Assembly (NCBI GenBank): GCA_963814355.1
Contig: CAWFCZ010000002.1
Coordinates: 62,001-126,000, forward strand
Length of the DNA stretch: 64,000 bases
Origin: JADGOV01 sp963814355
Lineage (GTDB): Bacteria > Actinomycetota > Actinomycetes > JADGOV01
Direction: 5' to 3'
Shown here: positions 7,963 to 19,427 of the stretch, one piece after another
Layout of the letters: every line of letters starts with the position of its first letter
How positions within the stretch are numbered: position 1 is the first letter of the stretch
Program-made: the position numbers and the translations under genes
Notes under the pieces: model-generated
The model's database searches: none
The model's input: the letters and a program-made list of their open reading frames with translations, nothing else
Told to the model about the DNA's origin: nothing

Positions 7963-10632
7963 TCAGTGGGCGGCGTCGTGCCAGGTACGGCCGGCGCCGA
8001 CGCTGACCTCCATCGCGACGTCCAGCGGATAGGCCCCGCCCATCTCCCGGCGCAGGATCTCCTCGACCGCCGCCCGCTCGCCGGGGGCCACCTCGAGGAC
8101 CAACTCGTCGTGTACCTGGAGCAGGAGCCGGGACCGCAGTCCACCGGCGACCAGCGCGTCGTCGACCCGCAGCATGGCCACCTTGATGATGTCCGCCGCG
8201 CTGCCCTGGATCGGCGCGTTGAGCGCCATCCGCTCGGCCATCTGCCGGCGCTGCGCGTTGTCGCTGGTCAGGTCCGGGAGGTAGCGGCGGCGGCCGAGGA
8301 TGGTTTCGGTGTAGCCGTCGCGACGCGCCTGGTTGACCACTTCACGCAGGTAGGTCCGCACCCCGCCGAAACGGTCGAAATACGCCTCCATCTGCACCTT
8401 GGCGTCCTCGGTGCTGATCCCCAGCTGCTGTGCCAGCCCGAACGCCGACAGGCCGTACGCCAGGCCGTAGGACATCGCCTTGATCCGCCGGCGCATCTCC
8501 GGGTCGACCTGTTCGGGCGGGAGGTCGTGCGCCTTGGAGGCGACAAAGGTGTGCAGGTCCTCCCCAGAGCTGAAGGCCTCCTTCAGCCCGTCGTCCCGGG
8601 ACAGGTGCGCCATGATCCGCATCTCGATCTGCGAGTAGTCGGCGGTCAGCAGGCACTCGTAGCCCGGTCCGACGATGAAGGCCTCGCGGATCTCCCGCCC
8701 GGCGGCGGTTCGGATCGGCACGTTCTGCAGGTTGGGATCGGTGCTGGACAGCCGGCCGGTGGCCGCGATGATCTGGCTGTACGTGGTGTGGATCCGGCCG
8801 CTGTCGTCGACCATCGGGATCAGCGAGTCGACCACGGTCTTGAGCCGGGACACGTCGCGGTGCCGGAGCAGGTGGCCCAGAATCGGGTGGTCGCTCTGGG
8901 CGGCCAGCCAGGTGAGCGCGTCCGCGTCGGTGGTGTACCCGGTCTTGATCCGCTTCGTCTTGGGCAACCCGAGCTCGTCGAAGAGGACCTGCTGCAACTG
9001 CTTGGGCGAGCCGAGGTTGAACTCGTGCCCGACGCAGGCGTACGCCTCCTGGGTCACCGCCTTGACCTGCTCGGCGAACCGGGACTGCAGGCTCGCCAGG
9101 TGCTCGGAGTCCGCCGCGATGCCAGCGATCTCCATCTTGGCCAGCAGCGAACTGAGCGGCAGTTCGACCTCGTGCAGCAGCCGGGTGCCCCCCCGGCGTT
9201 CCAGGTCGGCGTCCAGGGAGTCGGCGAGGTCGACGACCGCCCGGGCTCGGACCATGTCGGCCTGGGCCCGGCTGGCTTCGTCCCCGCCGTCGAGGGACAG
9301 CTGGCCGTCGAGGTCTGCCTCCGCCCGCAGCTCGCGCCGCAGGTACCGCAGCGCCAGGTCGGCCAGGTCGAACGAACGCTGGCCCGGCAACGCGAGATAG
9401 GCGGCCAGCGCCGTGTCGCTGGTCACGCCGCGCAGCTCCCAACCGGCCGCCGCCAGCGCCAGCATCGGTCCCTTGACGTCGTGGCCGGCCTTGGGCCGGC
9501 CGGGATCGGCCAGCCAGGCGGCGAGCGCCCGGTCATCGGAGGCGGTGACCTGGGTCGGGTCAATCCATGCGCCGTGACCTGCGGTGCCGGCCAGCGCGAT
9601 CCCGGTCAGCGTCCCGGTGCCCCGGCCCCACGTCCCGCTGATCGCCAGGCCGGTCCGGGTGGGGCCGCTGGCGTGCTCGGCCAGCCAGCCGGCTATCTCC
9701 CCCGGCCCCAGCGGGCCGCCGGTGACCTCGAAGCCTTCGTCGGCCTCGGGTTCGACGGCCTGCAGGGTGGCGTAGAGCCGCTCCCGCAGCACCCGGAACT
9801 GCAGGGTGTCGAACAGCCGGTGCACCTCGTCCCGGTCCCACTGCCCGAGGTGCAGGTCGTGCGGGCCGACGTCGAGCGGCACGTCGACGGCCAGCTGGGT
9901 CAGGCTGCGGTTGCGGATCACCTGGCCGAGGGCGTTGCGCAGCGCGAGACCGGCCTTGCCGGGCACCTCCTCGACGCGGTCGACCAGGGTGTCCAGGGAG
10001 CCGAACTCACGCACCCACTTGGCGGCCGTCTTCTCACCGACCCCCGGGATGTTGGGCAGGTTGTCACTGGGGTCACCGCGCAGCGCCGCGAAGTCGGGGT
10101 ACTGCGCCGGGGTCAGCCCGTACTTGGCCGCCACCTCGGCCGGGGTGAACCGGGTCATGTCGCTGATCCCGCGGCGGGTCATCAGCACCGTGGTGCTGTC
10201 GCTGACCAGCTGCAGCGCGTCCCGGTCCCCGGTCACGATCAGCGTGTCCATGCCGAGGCGGTCGGCGGCGACGGCGAGGGTGGCGATCACGTCGTCGGCT
10301 TCGAAACCGGGCGCGCTGACCATCGGGACGGCGAGCGCGGTGAGGACCTCCCTGATCAAGCTGAGCTGGCCGCGGAAGTCGGCCGGCGTCTCCGAGCGAC
10401 CCGCCTTGTACTGCGCGTACTGCTCGTGGCGAAACGTCGGCCCGGACAGGTCGAAGGCGACCGCGAGGTGGGTCGGCTGTTCATCCCGCAAGACGTTGAT
10501 CAGCATGGCGGTGAACCCGTAGACCGCGTTGGTCGGCTGGCCGGTAGTGGTCGCGAAGTTCTCCACCGGCAAGGCGAAGAACGCCCGGTACGCGAGCGAG
10601 TGCCCGTCCAGGAGCAGCAGACGGTCCGACAC
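7963..10632 (-). CDS. polA: DNA polymerase I
   Basis: 889 residues. Repair and Okazaki-fragment polymerase. N-terminal 5'-3' exonuclease (LLLDGHSLAYRAFFAL, then GFEADDVIATLA and the helix-hairpin-helix NIPGVGEKTAAKWV), a middle domain where the proofreading DxE signature appears lost (as usual in actinobacteria; inferred), and the C-terminal polymerase with motif A TADYSQIEMRIMAHLS, motif B IKAMSYGLAYG and motif C QVHDELVLEV. The start is GTG 10632 (MSDRLLLLDG). There is no spaced ribosome-binding site: GAGGA abuts the GTG, while a TAGTAT -10 lies 6 bases upstream, so the message is probably leaderless. Confidence 0.97.
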   Translation of the reverse strand: MSDRLLLLDGHSLAYRAFFALPVENFATTTGQPTNAVYGFTAMLINVLRDEQPTHLAVAFDLSGPTFRHEQYAQYKAGRSETPADFRGQLSLIREVLTALAVPMVSAPGFEADDVIATLAVAADRLGMDTLIVTGDRDALQLVSDSTTVLMTRRGISDMTRFTPAEVAAKYGLTPAQYPDFAALRGDPSDNLPNIPGVGEKTAAKWVREFGSLDTLVDRVEEVPGKAGLALRNALGQVIRNRSLTQLAVDVPLDVGPHDLHLGQWDRDEVHRLFDTLQFRVLRERLYATLQAVEPEADEGFEVTGGPLGPGEIAGWLAEHASGPTRTGLAISGTWGRGTGTLTGIALAGTAGHGAWIDPTQVTASDDRALAAWLADPGRPKAGHDVKGPMLALAAAGWELRGVTSDTALAAYLALPGQRSFDLADLALRYLRRELRAEADLDGQLSLDGGDEASRAQADMVRARAVVDLADSLDADLERRGGTRLLHEVELPLSSLLAKMEIAGIAADSEHLASLQSRFAEQVKAVTQEAYACVGHEFNLGSPKQLQQVLFDELGLPKTKRIKTGYTTDADALTWLAAQSDHPILGHLLRHRDVSRLKTVVDSLIPMVDDSGRIHTTYSQIIAATGRLSSTDPNLQNVPIRTAAGREIREAFIVGPGYECLLTADYSQIEMRIMAHLSRDDGLKEAFSSGEDLHTFVASKAHDLPPEQVDPEMRRRIKAMSYGLAYGLSAFGLAQQLGISTEDAKVQMEAYFDRFGGVRTYLREVVNQARRDGYTETILGRRRYLPDLTSDNAQRRQMAERMALNAPIQGSAADIIKVAMLRVDDALVAGGLRSRLLLQVHDELVLEVAPGERAAVEEILRREMGGAYPLDVAMEVSVGAGRTWHDAAH

Positions 10633-10637
10633 TCCTC

Positions 10638-10688
10638 GATACTAGGGACGAGCGGATACTAGGGACGAGCCGATACCAGCGACGACCG
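10638..10688. repeat. 17-bp tandem repeat (three units) over the polA promoter
   Basis: GATACTAGGGACGAGC plus one variable base at 10638-10654 and 10655-10671, with a degenerate third unit at 10672-10688. Each of the first two units contains, on the minus strand, the TAGTAT hexamer proposed as the polA -10 box. Confidence 0.8.
10639..10644 (-). promoter_or_regulatory. Candidate -10 box of polA (TAGTAT), leaderless
   Basis: TAGTAT ends 6 bases before the GTG start, the spacing expected when transcription begins on the start codon. A second copy of the hexamer lies 17 bp further upstream because of the tandem repeat. No -35 element is obvious. Confidence 0.55.
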
Positions 10689-10826
10689 CCGACAGTTTCC
10701 GGCGTACCGGTCGGCCTCGATCCGGGCACCTGTCGCGGGCCGCCAGGGCGTGAATCGGGCAGGCTAGCCTGTCGGTGGCGCACCGACCGGTGGCCTTCTC
10801 GATTCCCGGGGCGGGAGACCGCGCTG

Positions 10827-11294
10827 ATGGACGACACCGTGACGGGTGGGGCGGCGATGAGCGGCGCTGTGATGGACGGCATGGACCTGATGGGGCCGGC
10901 CGACCTGCTGGCCGCGGTGAACGCCTCGGCCGGCGCACTGGCGCACAGCATGGGCATCACGTTCCGGGAAGTCGCCGTCGAACGGCTGGTGGCCACCATG
11001 CCGGTGGAAGGCAACACCCAGCCGTACGGCCTGCTGCACGGGGGTGCCTCCGCGGTGCTGGCCGAGTCGCTGGCCTCCACCGGATCGGCCCTGCATGCCG
11101 GGCAGGATCGGGTCGCGATCGGGGTGGATCTCAACGTCACCCACCACCGCGGCATCCGCGACGGGGTATTGACCGCGGTGGCCACGCCGCTTCATCTCGG
11201 CCGCAACCTGGCCTCCTACGAGGTCGCGGTCCACGACGAGGTCGGCCGGCGGGTTTCCACGGCGCGGCTGACCTGCGTGCTGCGCGACCGCTGA
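10827..11294 (+). CDS. PaaI-type hotdog-fold thioesterase
   Basis: 155 residues. The hotdog core carries the family pattern NTQPYGLLHGGASAVLAESLASTGS, in which the HGG segment begins the long central helix and the acidic residue two turns later is the usual catalytic carboxylate. Closest in style to 1,4-dihydroxy-2-naphthoyl-CoA or phenylacetyl-CoA thioesterases; the substrate is not determined. Start at ATG 10827 with GGGAGA about 9 bases upstream; ATGs at 10858 and 10872 are alternatives since the first 20 residues are poorly conserved in type. Divergent from polA. TAGCCT at 10765-10770 may be its -10. Confidence 0.85.
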   Translation: MDDTVTGGAAMSGAVMDGMDLMGPADLLAAVNASAGALAHSMGITFREVAVERLVATMPVEGNTQPYGLLHGGASAVLAESLASTGSALHAGQDRVAIGVDLNVTHHRGIRDGVLTAVATPLHLGRNLASYEVAVHDEVGRRVSTARLTCVLRDR

Positions 11295-11354
11295 CGCGCG
11301 CGGCTGGCACGCGAGCCGAGCCACCCGTTCCGTCGACCCATCGGTGGCACCGGT

Positions 11355-11960
11355 TCAGCGGCCGCCGGCCGCCCCGGGTAGCGTCCCGCGCGCCAGCGGG
11401 CGGCGGGTGAGGCGCCGGCGGGTGAGGTCGTCGACCGCGCCTCGGCGTTCCGGGGCCGCCAGCTTGCGCACCAGGGCCGGGACAGACGTGCTTCTGCGTA
11501 CCAGCACGGGCGCGAACCCGAGCCGGGCGTAGAACCGATTGCTGTCCCGGTCCGAGGGCACCACCGCGACCGCCAGCTGATCTACCCCCACCAGCTCGGC
11601 GTGCATCGCGGCGGCGGCCACCAGCGCCCGGCCGACGCCGCGACGACGGGCCCGGCGCGTGACCATCGCGTAGTCCATCCGCAGCGCCGGTACGTCGGTG
11701 AGCGAGGTCAGCGGAGCCGGGGTGAGGACGGCCATGCCGACAGGGCCGAGATCGGCCGATTCGGCGAGCATGATCGCGGCGTTGCCATCACTCAACAGCT
11801 CACGCAGCCGTTCGCCCAGCGCCAGCGTCTCCCGTAGCAGCGGCCGGCAGCTGCGGCCGCTGGTCACCCGCAGTTCGGCAAGGAGGTCCAGCAGTGCGAC
11901 GAGGTCGGTCGGGACCGCCCGGCGAACGGCTACCGCGGGAGATGTGCTGGTTCGGGGCAC
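11355..11960 (-). CDS. GNAT family N-acetyltransferase
   Basis: 201 residues. The acetyl-CoA-binding motif A is visible as RRRGVGRALVAAAAMHA, followed by AVAVVPSDRDSNRFYARLGFAPV, the typical N-terminal helix and beta-bulge end of GNAT domains. The acceptor is unknown. The frame is open 46 codons further upstream, but GGAGGAGGGAACC immediately precedes the GTG at 11960, which decides the start (VPRTSTSPAVAVRRA). The gene converges with the thioesterase and is divergent from the DUF554 gene across 264 bp. Confidence 0.82.
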   Translation of the reverse strand: MPRTSTSPAVAVRRAVPTDLVALLDLLAELRVTSGRSCRPLLRETLALGERLRELLSDGNAAIMLAESADLGPVGMAVLTPAPLTSLTDVPALRMDYAMVTRRARRRGVGRALVAAAAMHAELVGVDQLAVAVVPSDRDSNRFYARLGFAPVLVRRSTSVPALVRKLAAPERRGAVDDLTRRRLTRRPLARGTLPGAAGGR

Positions 11961-12178
11961 GGTTCCCTCCTCCTGCTGGCAACTGACGAACGACATCCTG
12001 CGGAAGGTACACATCGTGCTGACGGAACACCGGCTCTCTCGACTGGCGCCCGCGCCAACCCCCGGCGCCGCGTGTCGCGGCGCGCCAGCGCCCGCCACGG
12101 TTAGGCTCCGGTCGTCCCGCGAGTTCCGGGGCCGGACACACCGGCGAACACTACGCCAGGCCTGCCATCCACATCACG

Positions 12179-12210
12179 GCGAGGTCACGATCGGGCGAGG
12201 TCATGATCGG
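12179..12210. repeat. 16-bp tandem repeat before the DUF554 gene
   Basis: GCGAGGTCACGATCGG at 12179-12194 is followed directly by GCGAGGTCATGATCGG at 12195-12210, ending two bases before the AAGGAGGA ribosome-binding site. It could be an operator repeat or slippage; the sequence alone does not decide. Confidence 0.65.
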
Positions 12211-12224
12211 GTAAGGAGGATGCC

Positions 12225-12971
12225 GTGTTCGCCGGCGCCGGGACGGTTCTCAACGTCACGACCGTGCTGGTCGGGGCAACCCTGGGGGTCGCGCTGCGCG
12301 GCAGGTTGCCGGCCCGTACCAGAGGCGTGGTCACCGACGGGCTTGGCCTGGTGACGTTGCTGGTGGCGGCCGAGAACGCGGTGTCCGTGCGCAGTCCGGC
12401 CGCCGTGTCGGCCGTGGGCGGTTCGGCGGTGGTACTCATCGTGCTGGGTTCGGTGGTACTCGGCGGCATAGCCGGCTCCCTGCTGCGCCTCGGCGAGCGG
12501 CTGGAGGCGCTGGGCGGCTGGGTGCAGGCCCGGCTGGCGCCGGCCGCCGGGTCGGCCGCCAAGGCGCGGTTCGTCGAGGGGTACGTGGTGTCCTCGCTGC
12601 TGTTCTGCGTCGGCCCGCTGACCATCCTCGGCTCGCTGTCCGACGGGCTCGGGCGGGGCATCGACCAACTCGCGCTGAAATCGACGCTGGACGGCTTCGC
12701 CTCTGTCGCCTTCGCCGCCTCCTTCGGTTGGGGGGTCGCCGTGGCCGCCGTCACGGTAGCGGTGGTCCAGGGCACCCTGACGGTGCTCGGCGTCGTGCTC
12801 GGCGGGTTCCTCTCCGCCGCCCAGGTGGACGTGATCACCGCGACCGGGGGCCTGCTGCTGGTGGGCGTGGCGCTTCGACTCCTCCGGGTCCGGGACGTGC
12901 CGGTAGTCGACCTCCTTCCGGCGCTGGCGGTCGCGCCAGTTCTCACTGCGGTGGTGGCCGGGCTGCGCTGA
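12225..12971 (+). CDS. DUF554 family membrane protein
   Basis: 248 residues, almost entirely hydrophobic with about six or seven membrane segments. The N-terminal GTVLNVTTVLVGATLGVALRGRLP, the central FVEGYVVSSLLFCVGPLTILGSLSDGL and the following LKSTLDGFASVAFAASFGWGV are hallmarks of DUF554 (YdfK/YqgA-like) proteins, whose role is unknown. Start is GTG 12225 with a textbook AAGGAGGA 6 bases upstream. It converges with livF 31 bp away. Confidence 0.88.
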   Translation: MFAGAGTVLNVTTVLVGATLGVALRGRLPARTRGVVTDGLGLVTLLVAAENAVSVRSPAAVSAVGGSAVVLIVLGSVVLGGIAGSLLRLGERLEALGGWVQARLAPAAGSAAKARFVEGYVVSSLLFCVGPLTILGSLSDGLGRGIDQLALKSTLDGFASVAFAASFGWGVAVAAVTVAVVQGTLTVLGVVLGGFLSAAQVDVITATGGLLLVGVALRLLRVRDVPVVDLLPALAVAPVLTAVVAGLR

Positions 12972-13002
12972 CCGTCGAGGCCCATCGGGGCTAGCTCCCG
13001 GG

Positions 13003-13752
13003 TTAGCCGGTCGCGATCTCCTCACCGAGGTACGCCGCCCGGATCCGGTCGTCCGCGAGCAGCTCACGACCGGTGCCTTCCAAGACGATGTCACCGGTTT
13101 CCAGGACGTAGCCGCGGTCGGCCAGCCCGAGGGCCTGGGCGGCGTTCTGCTCTACCAGCAGCACGGTGACGCCGCCGGCGTTGATGTCCCGGATGATCTC
13201 GAAAATCTTGGCCACCACCAACGGCGCCAAGCCCATCGACGGTTCGTCGAGCAACAGCAGGCGAGGCTTGCCCATCAAGGCCCGCCCGATGGCCAGCATC
13301 TGCTGCTCACCGCCGGAGAGCGTGCCGGCCGGCTGGCGAATGCGCTCGGCGAGCCGCGGGAACATCTCCAACACCCGGTCGAGGTCAGCCTGGTCCAGGT
13401 GCTTGAAGCGGAAGGCCCCCATCTCGAGGTTCTCCTCGACCGTCATCCGTGGGAAGACGTGGCGCCCCTCCGGTACGTGACAAATCCCCAGCGAGATGAG
13501 TCGGTGGGCCGGGATACCGTCGATCCGCTGGCCCTCGAAGGTGATCGAGCCGGCGGAGGGCCGCAACATGCCGGACACGGTCTTCTGGGTGGTGGTCTTG
13601 CCGGCCCCGTTGGCCCCGAGCAGGGCGACGATCTCACCGGCCATGACGCGGAAGGAGATCCCCTTCAGCGCCCGGATCGCGCCGTAGCGCACCTCCATCT
13701 GCGCGACGTCGAGCATCACCGCTCCGCGATCCGGCCCCGACCCGTCCGTCAT
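13003..13752 (-). CDS. livF: Branched-chain amino acid ABC transporter, ATP-binding protein LivF
   Basis: 249 residues. ABC ATPase with Walker A GANGAGKT, signature LSGGEQQ, Walker B LLLLDEPSMGLAP and H-loop region LVEQN; the PEGRHVFPRMTVEENLEMGA segment is characteristic of LivF. Last gene of the livKHMGF operon; its ATG overlaps the livG stop (TGATG), so translation is coupled. It pairs with LivG to power uptake of leucine, isoleucine, valine or a related substrate (short amides or urea are alternatives in this family). Confidence 0.92.
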   Translation of the reverse strand: MTDGSGPDRGAVMLDVAQMEVRYGAIRALKGISFRVMAGEIVALLGANGAGKTTTQKTVSGMLRPSAGSITFEGQRIDGIPAHRLISLGICHVPEGRHVFPRMTVEENLEMGAFRFKHLDQADLDRVLEMFPRLAERIRQPAGTLSGGEQQMLAIGRALMGKPRLLLLDEPSMGLAPLVVAKIFEIIRDINAGGVTVLLVEQNAAQALGLADRGYVLETGDIVLEGTGRELLADDRIRAAYLGEEIATG

Positions 13753-14677
13753 CAGCCCTCCCCCTTCGATGTCGAACCCCCGGAGTCCGCAGCGGCAGAG
13801 CCGTCCATCTCGATCAGGCGCAGGTCCGGCGCAGCGGCGGCCTGCTGCTCTACCTCCTCGGCGGAGGTGCCGAGGTAGGCGGCCACGACGGTGGGGTCGC
13901 GCTGGATGGCCTGCGGCGAACCCTCGGCGATCTTCTTGCCGAAGTTGAGCACGATGATGCGGTGGGCGATCGACATGACGAGCTTCATGTCGTGCTCGAT
14001 GAGCAGGATGCCGATCGAACGTTCGACGTTGATCCGCTGGATGAGCTGCGCCAGGTCACGCTTCTCGGCCGGATTGGTGCCGGCCGCCGGCTCGTCGAGC
14101 AGCAACACACCCGGGTCCGTGCCCAGCGCCCGGGCAATCTCCAGCCGTCGCTGCTCGCCGTAGGGCAGCGAGCCGGCGAGCTCGTTGGCCCGTTGCGGCA
14201 GGCCGACGTCGTGCAGTAGGTGGAAGGCCGCCCGGGTGGACTCCCGTTCCTCGCGACGCTGCCAGGGCATGCCGAGCATGGCGGCGATCGGGCCGGAGCG
14301 CTGCCGGGTTTCGATCCCGATCTTCACGTTCTCCAGCGCGGTGAGCGCCGGGAAGAGCCGGATGTTCTGGAACGTCCGGGCCACCCCGAGCCGGTTGACC
14401 CGGTGCGTCTTCTCACCCAGCACGCTGACCGGGGCGTCGCCGGATCGCCCGGCCAACATGATCGTGCCTTCCTGCGGGGTGTAGACCCCAGTGAGGGCGT
14501 TGAACAGCGAGGTCTTGCCAGCGCCGTTCGGCCCGATGACGGCCAGAATCTCACCGCGGAACATTTGCAGGGTGACGTCGTCCAGGCTGGTGACCCCGCC
14601 GAAGCGCAGCGTGACGCCGGCCACGTCGAACACGACGTCGGCGGAGTGCCCGGCCGGAGTCGATGTCGCGGCGCTGC

Positions 14678-14681
<4 letters not shown>
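13752..14681 (-). CDS. livG: Branched-chain amino acid ABC transporter, ATP-binding protein LivG
   Basis: 309 residues. Walker A GPNGAGKT, the LivG-type signature LPYGEQRRLEIARAL in place of the usual LSGGQ, Walker B VLLLDEPAAGTNP, and the family's VARTFQNIRLFPALTALENV. An approximately 30-residue C-terminal tail (from AAAAPDLRLIEMD on) is longer than in typical LivG. Start at 14681 (MSSAATST) overlaps the livM stop as ATGA. The longer open frame upstream lies inside livM and is discarded. Confidence 0.92.
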
Positions 14682-16986
<2,305 letters not shown>

Positions 16987-16990
<4 letters not shown>

Positions 16991-17916
16991 GCCGCCCGAC
17001 CCAACCGCTCGCCGAGGATTCCAGTGGGCCGGAACATCAGCACCAGGACCAGGACCACGAAGGCCACCACGTCGGTCCACTTGGTATCGATATGAATGAG
17101 CGGCACCATGTTCTCCACGATCCCCAGCAGCAGCCCCCCGATCATGGCGCCGCGAATGTTGCCGATGCCGCCGAGCACCGCCGCGGCGAACGCCTTGACG
17201 CCCGGCAGGAAGCCCATCGTGTAGCCGAAGCTGAAGTTGAGTCCGAACAGAAACCCGGCGGCGCCGCCGAGCAGGCCTCCGATGACAAAGGTCCGGGAGA
17301 TCGTCTTGTCGATGTCGATGCCCATCAGGGCGGCGGTCGGGGCGTCCTCGGACACCGCCCGGATGCTGCGGCCGAGTTTCGTCGTGCTGACCAGCCGGTC
17401 CAGGAAGATCATCATGACGATGGCGGAGGCGATGATGACCACTTGCAGGACCTGCACCCGGGCGCCGAACAGGTGGAACAGCACCGCGTCGCTGCGAAAG
17501 AACGGCGGGAACGCGTTGGAGGTGAGCCGGTTGAACAGCTTGCCGGCCAGCTGGGAGAGGAAGAACGACGCCCCGATCGCACTGATCAGGAAGGCCAACT
17601 TGGGCGCGCCGCGGCGCCGTAGCGGCCGGTAGGCCACCCGTTCCAGGGTGAAGGCGATGATCCCGGCGATGATGCCGCCGGAGAGGATGCCGACCACGAT
17701 GATGAAGGGCACCGCCCAGGCCGGCGTCCCCTTCCCGTCCCCCACGATGGCGTGCACGACGAGGTAACTGCCGAACGCGCCGGACATGAAGACCTCGCTG
17801 TGGGCAAAGTTGATCAGTTGCAGGACGCCGTAGACCAGGGTGTAGCCGAGTGCGATCAGCGCGTACATCGAGCCTCGGGTCAACCCCAGTACGAGGTAGC
17901 CCATGAAATCGCTCAT
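16987..17916 (-). CDS. livH: Branched-chain amino acid ABC transporter permease LivH
   Basis: 309 residues with about eight membrane segments. MYALIALGYTLVYGVLQLINFAHSE at the N-terminus and the coupling-loop region TKLGRSIRAVSEDAPTAALMGID are typical of LivH. The C-terminal KAFAAAVLGGIGNIRGAMIGG is the family's last conserved block. Partner of LivM in the membrane. Separated from livK by 130 bp that contain a strong hairpin, so the permease genes may be expressed at a lower level than the binding protein. Confidence 0.94.
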
Positions 17917-17977
17917 GCGTCAGCCTTCCGTAGCCGAGGAGCGCGGTAGGTCCGACCGTGGCCGGCCCGAGGTCGCG

Positions 17978-18020
17978 GGAGGGGCGCCGACCGATCCGGA
18001 TGGATCGGCGACGCCCCTCG
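17978..18020 (-). terminator. Hairpin between livK and livH, probable attenuating terminator
   Basis: On the minus strand GAGGGGCG-TCGCCGATCC pairs with GGATCGGTCGGCG-CCCCTC around a small loop; the stem is about 18 bp with one unpaired base per side. It begins 26 bp after the livK stop and has no T-run. Such a structure commonly protects the upstream message or lets only part of transcription continue; that role here is inferred. Confidence 0.6.
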
Positions 18021-18046
18021 CCGTCGTGGGGAAGCCCTCGCCTAGC

Positions 18047-19249
18047 TCACTTGATCGCTCTGATGTTGCCGAGCAGCATGATCTTGCCAGCCTTCTGCTC
18101 GTACAGGTTCACCGTGGCCTGGGTGACCTCGCCGTTGGGCTGGAAGGCGATGGTGGTCGTGATGCCCTTGTAGTTGAGCTTGCTGATCGCGTCCTCGACC
18201 GCCTTACGGGTGATGCCGCCGCTGCTGGCCGCCGTCTTGTACGCCTCGAGCATGGCGTTGGTGGCGTCGTAGGCCTCCGGGGAGTACGTCGACGGCGGGG
18301 TCTTGAACTTGGCCGTGTACGCCGCATTGAACGCCTTCGCCGCCGGAGCAGCGGTGGCGTCCAGGCAGCCGCAGGAGAAGTACCAACCGTTGCCGGCCGC
18401 ACCGGCGCCGGAGGTGAACACGGTCGACTTGACCCCGTTCCCGCCCATCGTCAGACCCTTGAACCCGGCGCTCTTGAGCGCCTTGGCGAACAGCGCGGCC
18501 TGCGCGTCGTAGCCGCCGTAGAACATCGCCTTCGCCCCGGAAGTGGTGACGGTCTGGGCGATCGCGCCGTAGTCCTGGGTGTTCTGGGCGACGCCCTGCC
18601 GGGTCACGGCCACGCCCTTGGCCTTCAGCGTGGCGGCGACCACGTCGGCGACGCCCTTGCCGTAGACCGTGGTGTCGTCGACCACGAAGACCTTCTTGTA
18701 CCTGCTGGCCAACCACTCCCCGGCCTGGGTGCCCTCGACGCCGTCGGTCGGCACGATGCGGTGGAAGGTCGTGAAGCCGGACTTGGTGAGGTCGGCATTG
18801 GTGGCCGACGGGCTGATCAGGCCCATGCCGGCCTGGGCGAAGATCTTACCGGTTGCCGACGTCGGGCCGGAGAAGATCGGGCCGACCACGCCCATGACCT
18901 GGCTGTCCTGGATCAGCGCAGCCGCGGCGGCCGGCGCCTTGTCGGCGACCCCGCCGTCGTCGGATTTGAGAATTTCGATCTTGAAGGGGTACTTGCCGCT
19001 GGCGTTGGCCTGCTCAACCGCCAGCTCCATGGCATTGATCTCGTTGATGCCCAGTTGCTGGTTGTCACCGGAGAGGGCTCCCATAAAGCCCATCTTGTAG
19101 GTCTGGCCGGAGCCGCCGGAGGAGCCGGTGGAGCCCCCGCCGCCGAGCCCCCCGGTGCCGGTGGACTTCTTGCTGCTTCCGCAGCCGGTCAGTGCAAGTG
19201 CACCGGCCACGCTGACCGCGGCAATGCTGGTAAGTGCTCTTCTTCGCAT
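18047..19249 (-). CDS. livK: Branched-chain amino acid ABC transporter, substrate-binding lipoprotein
   Basis: 400 residues. Lipoprotein signal peptide MRRRALTSIAAVSVAGALAL with the lipobox LTGC (Cys23), then a Ser/Gly-rich tether to about residue 55 and a Leu/Ile/Val-binding-protein fold (YKMGFMGALSGDNQQLG..., VVGPIFSGPTSATGKIFA, FVVDDTTVYGKGVADVV). It delivers substrate to LivHM. The open frame extends 45 codons upstream but the signal peptide fixes the start at 19249, preceded by a GGGGG ribosome-binding stretch. First gene of the operon. Confidence 0.93.
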   Translation of the reverse strand: MRRRALTSIAAVSVAGALALTGCGSSKKSTGTGGLGGGGSTGSSGGSGQTYKMGFMGALSGDNQQLGINEINAMELAVEQANASGKYPFKIEILKSDDGGVADKAPAAAAALIQDSQVMGVVGPIFSGPTSATGKIFAQAGMGLISPSATNADLTKSGFTTFHRIVPTDGVEGTQAGEWLASRYKKVFVVDDTTVYGKGVADVVAATLKAKGVAVTRQGVAQNTQDYGAIAQTVTTSGAKAMFYGGYDAQAALFAKALKSAGFKGLTMGGNGVKSTVFTSGAGAAGNGWYFSCGCLDATAAPAAKAFNAAYTAKFKTPPSTYSPEAYDATNAMLEAYKTAASSGGITRKAVEDAISKLNYKGITTTIAFQPNGEVTQATVNLYEQKAGKIMLLGNIRAIK

Positions 19250-19313
19250 GGGCGTTGCCCCCAGGTGAGGTTGGGTAGGCCGGTTCGATAGCGGCTCTAC
19301 TGGCGTTCGCCGG

Positions 19314-19319
19314 AGATTA
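19314..19319 (-). promoter_or_regulatory. Candidate -10 box of the liv operon (TAATCT)
   Basis: TAATCT fits TANNNT and is the best -10 candidate in the 178-bp gap between livK and pdtaR, 64 bp upstream of the livK start. No convincing -35 accompanies it. Confidence 0.35.
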
Positions 19320-19427
19320 CCGCACGAATGGGCGTCTGGCATGCATTGATCGACCCGGCGCGGCCGTCGTAGCCAGATCTTCACAATTGCCCCGGCAACG
19401 CCGTTATCGCTCAGTGACCGGCGCGGG

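Noticed and set aside
12972..13010. Bidirectional terminator between the DUF554 gene and livF
   Set aside because: Only a five-base-pair GGCTA/TAGCC stem, partly inside the livF stop codon; too weak to call.
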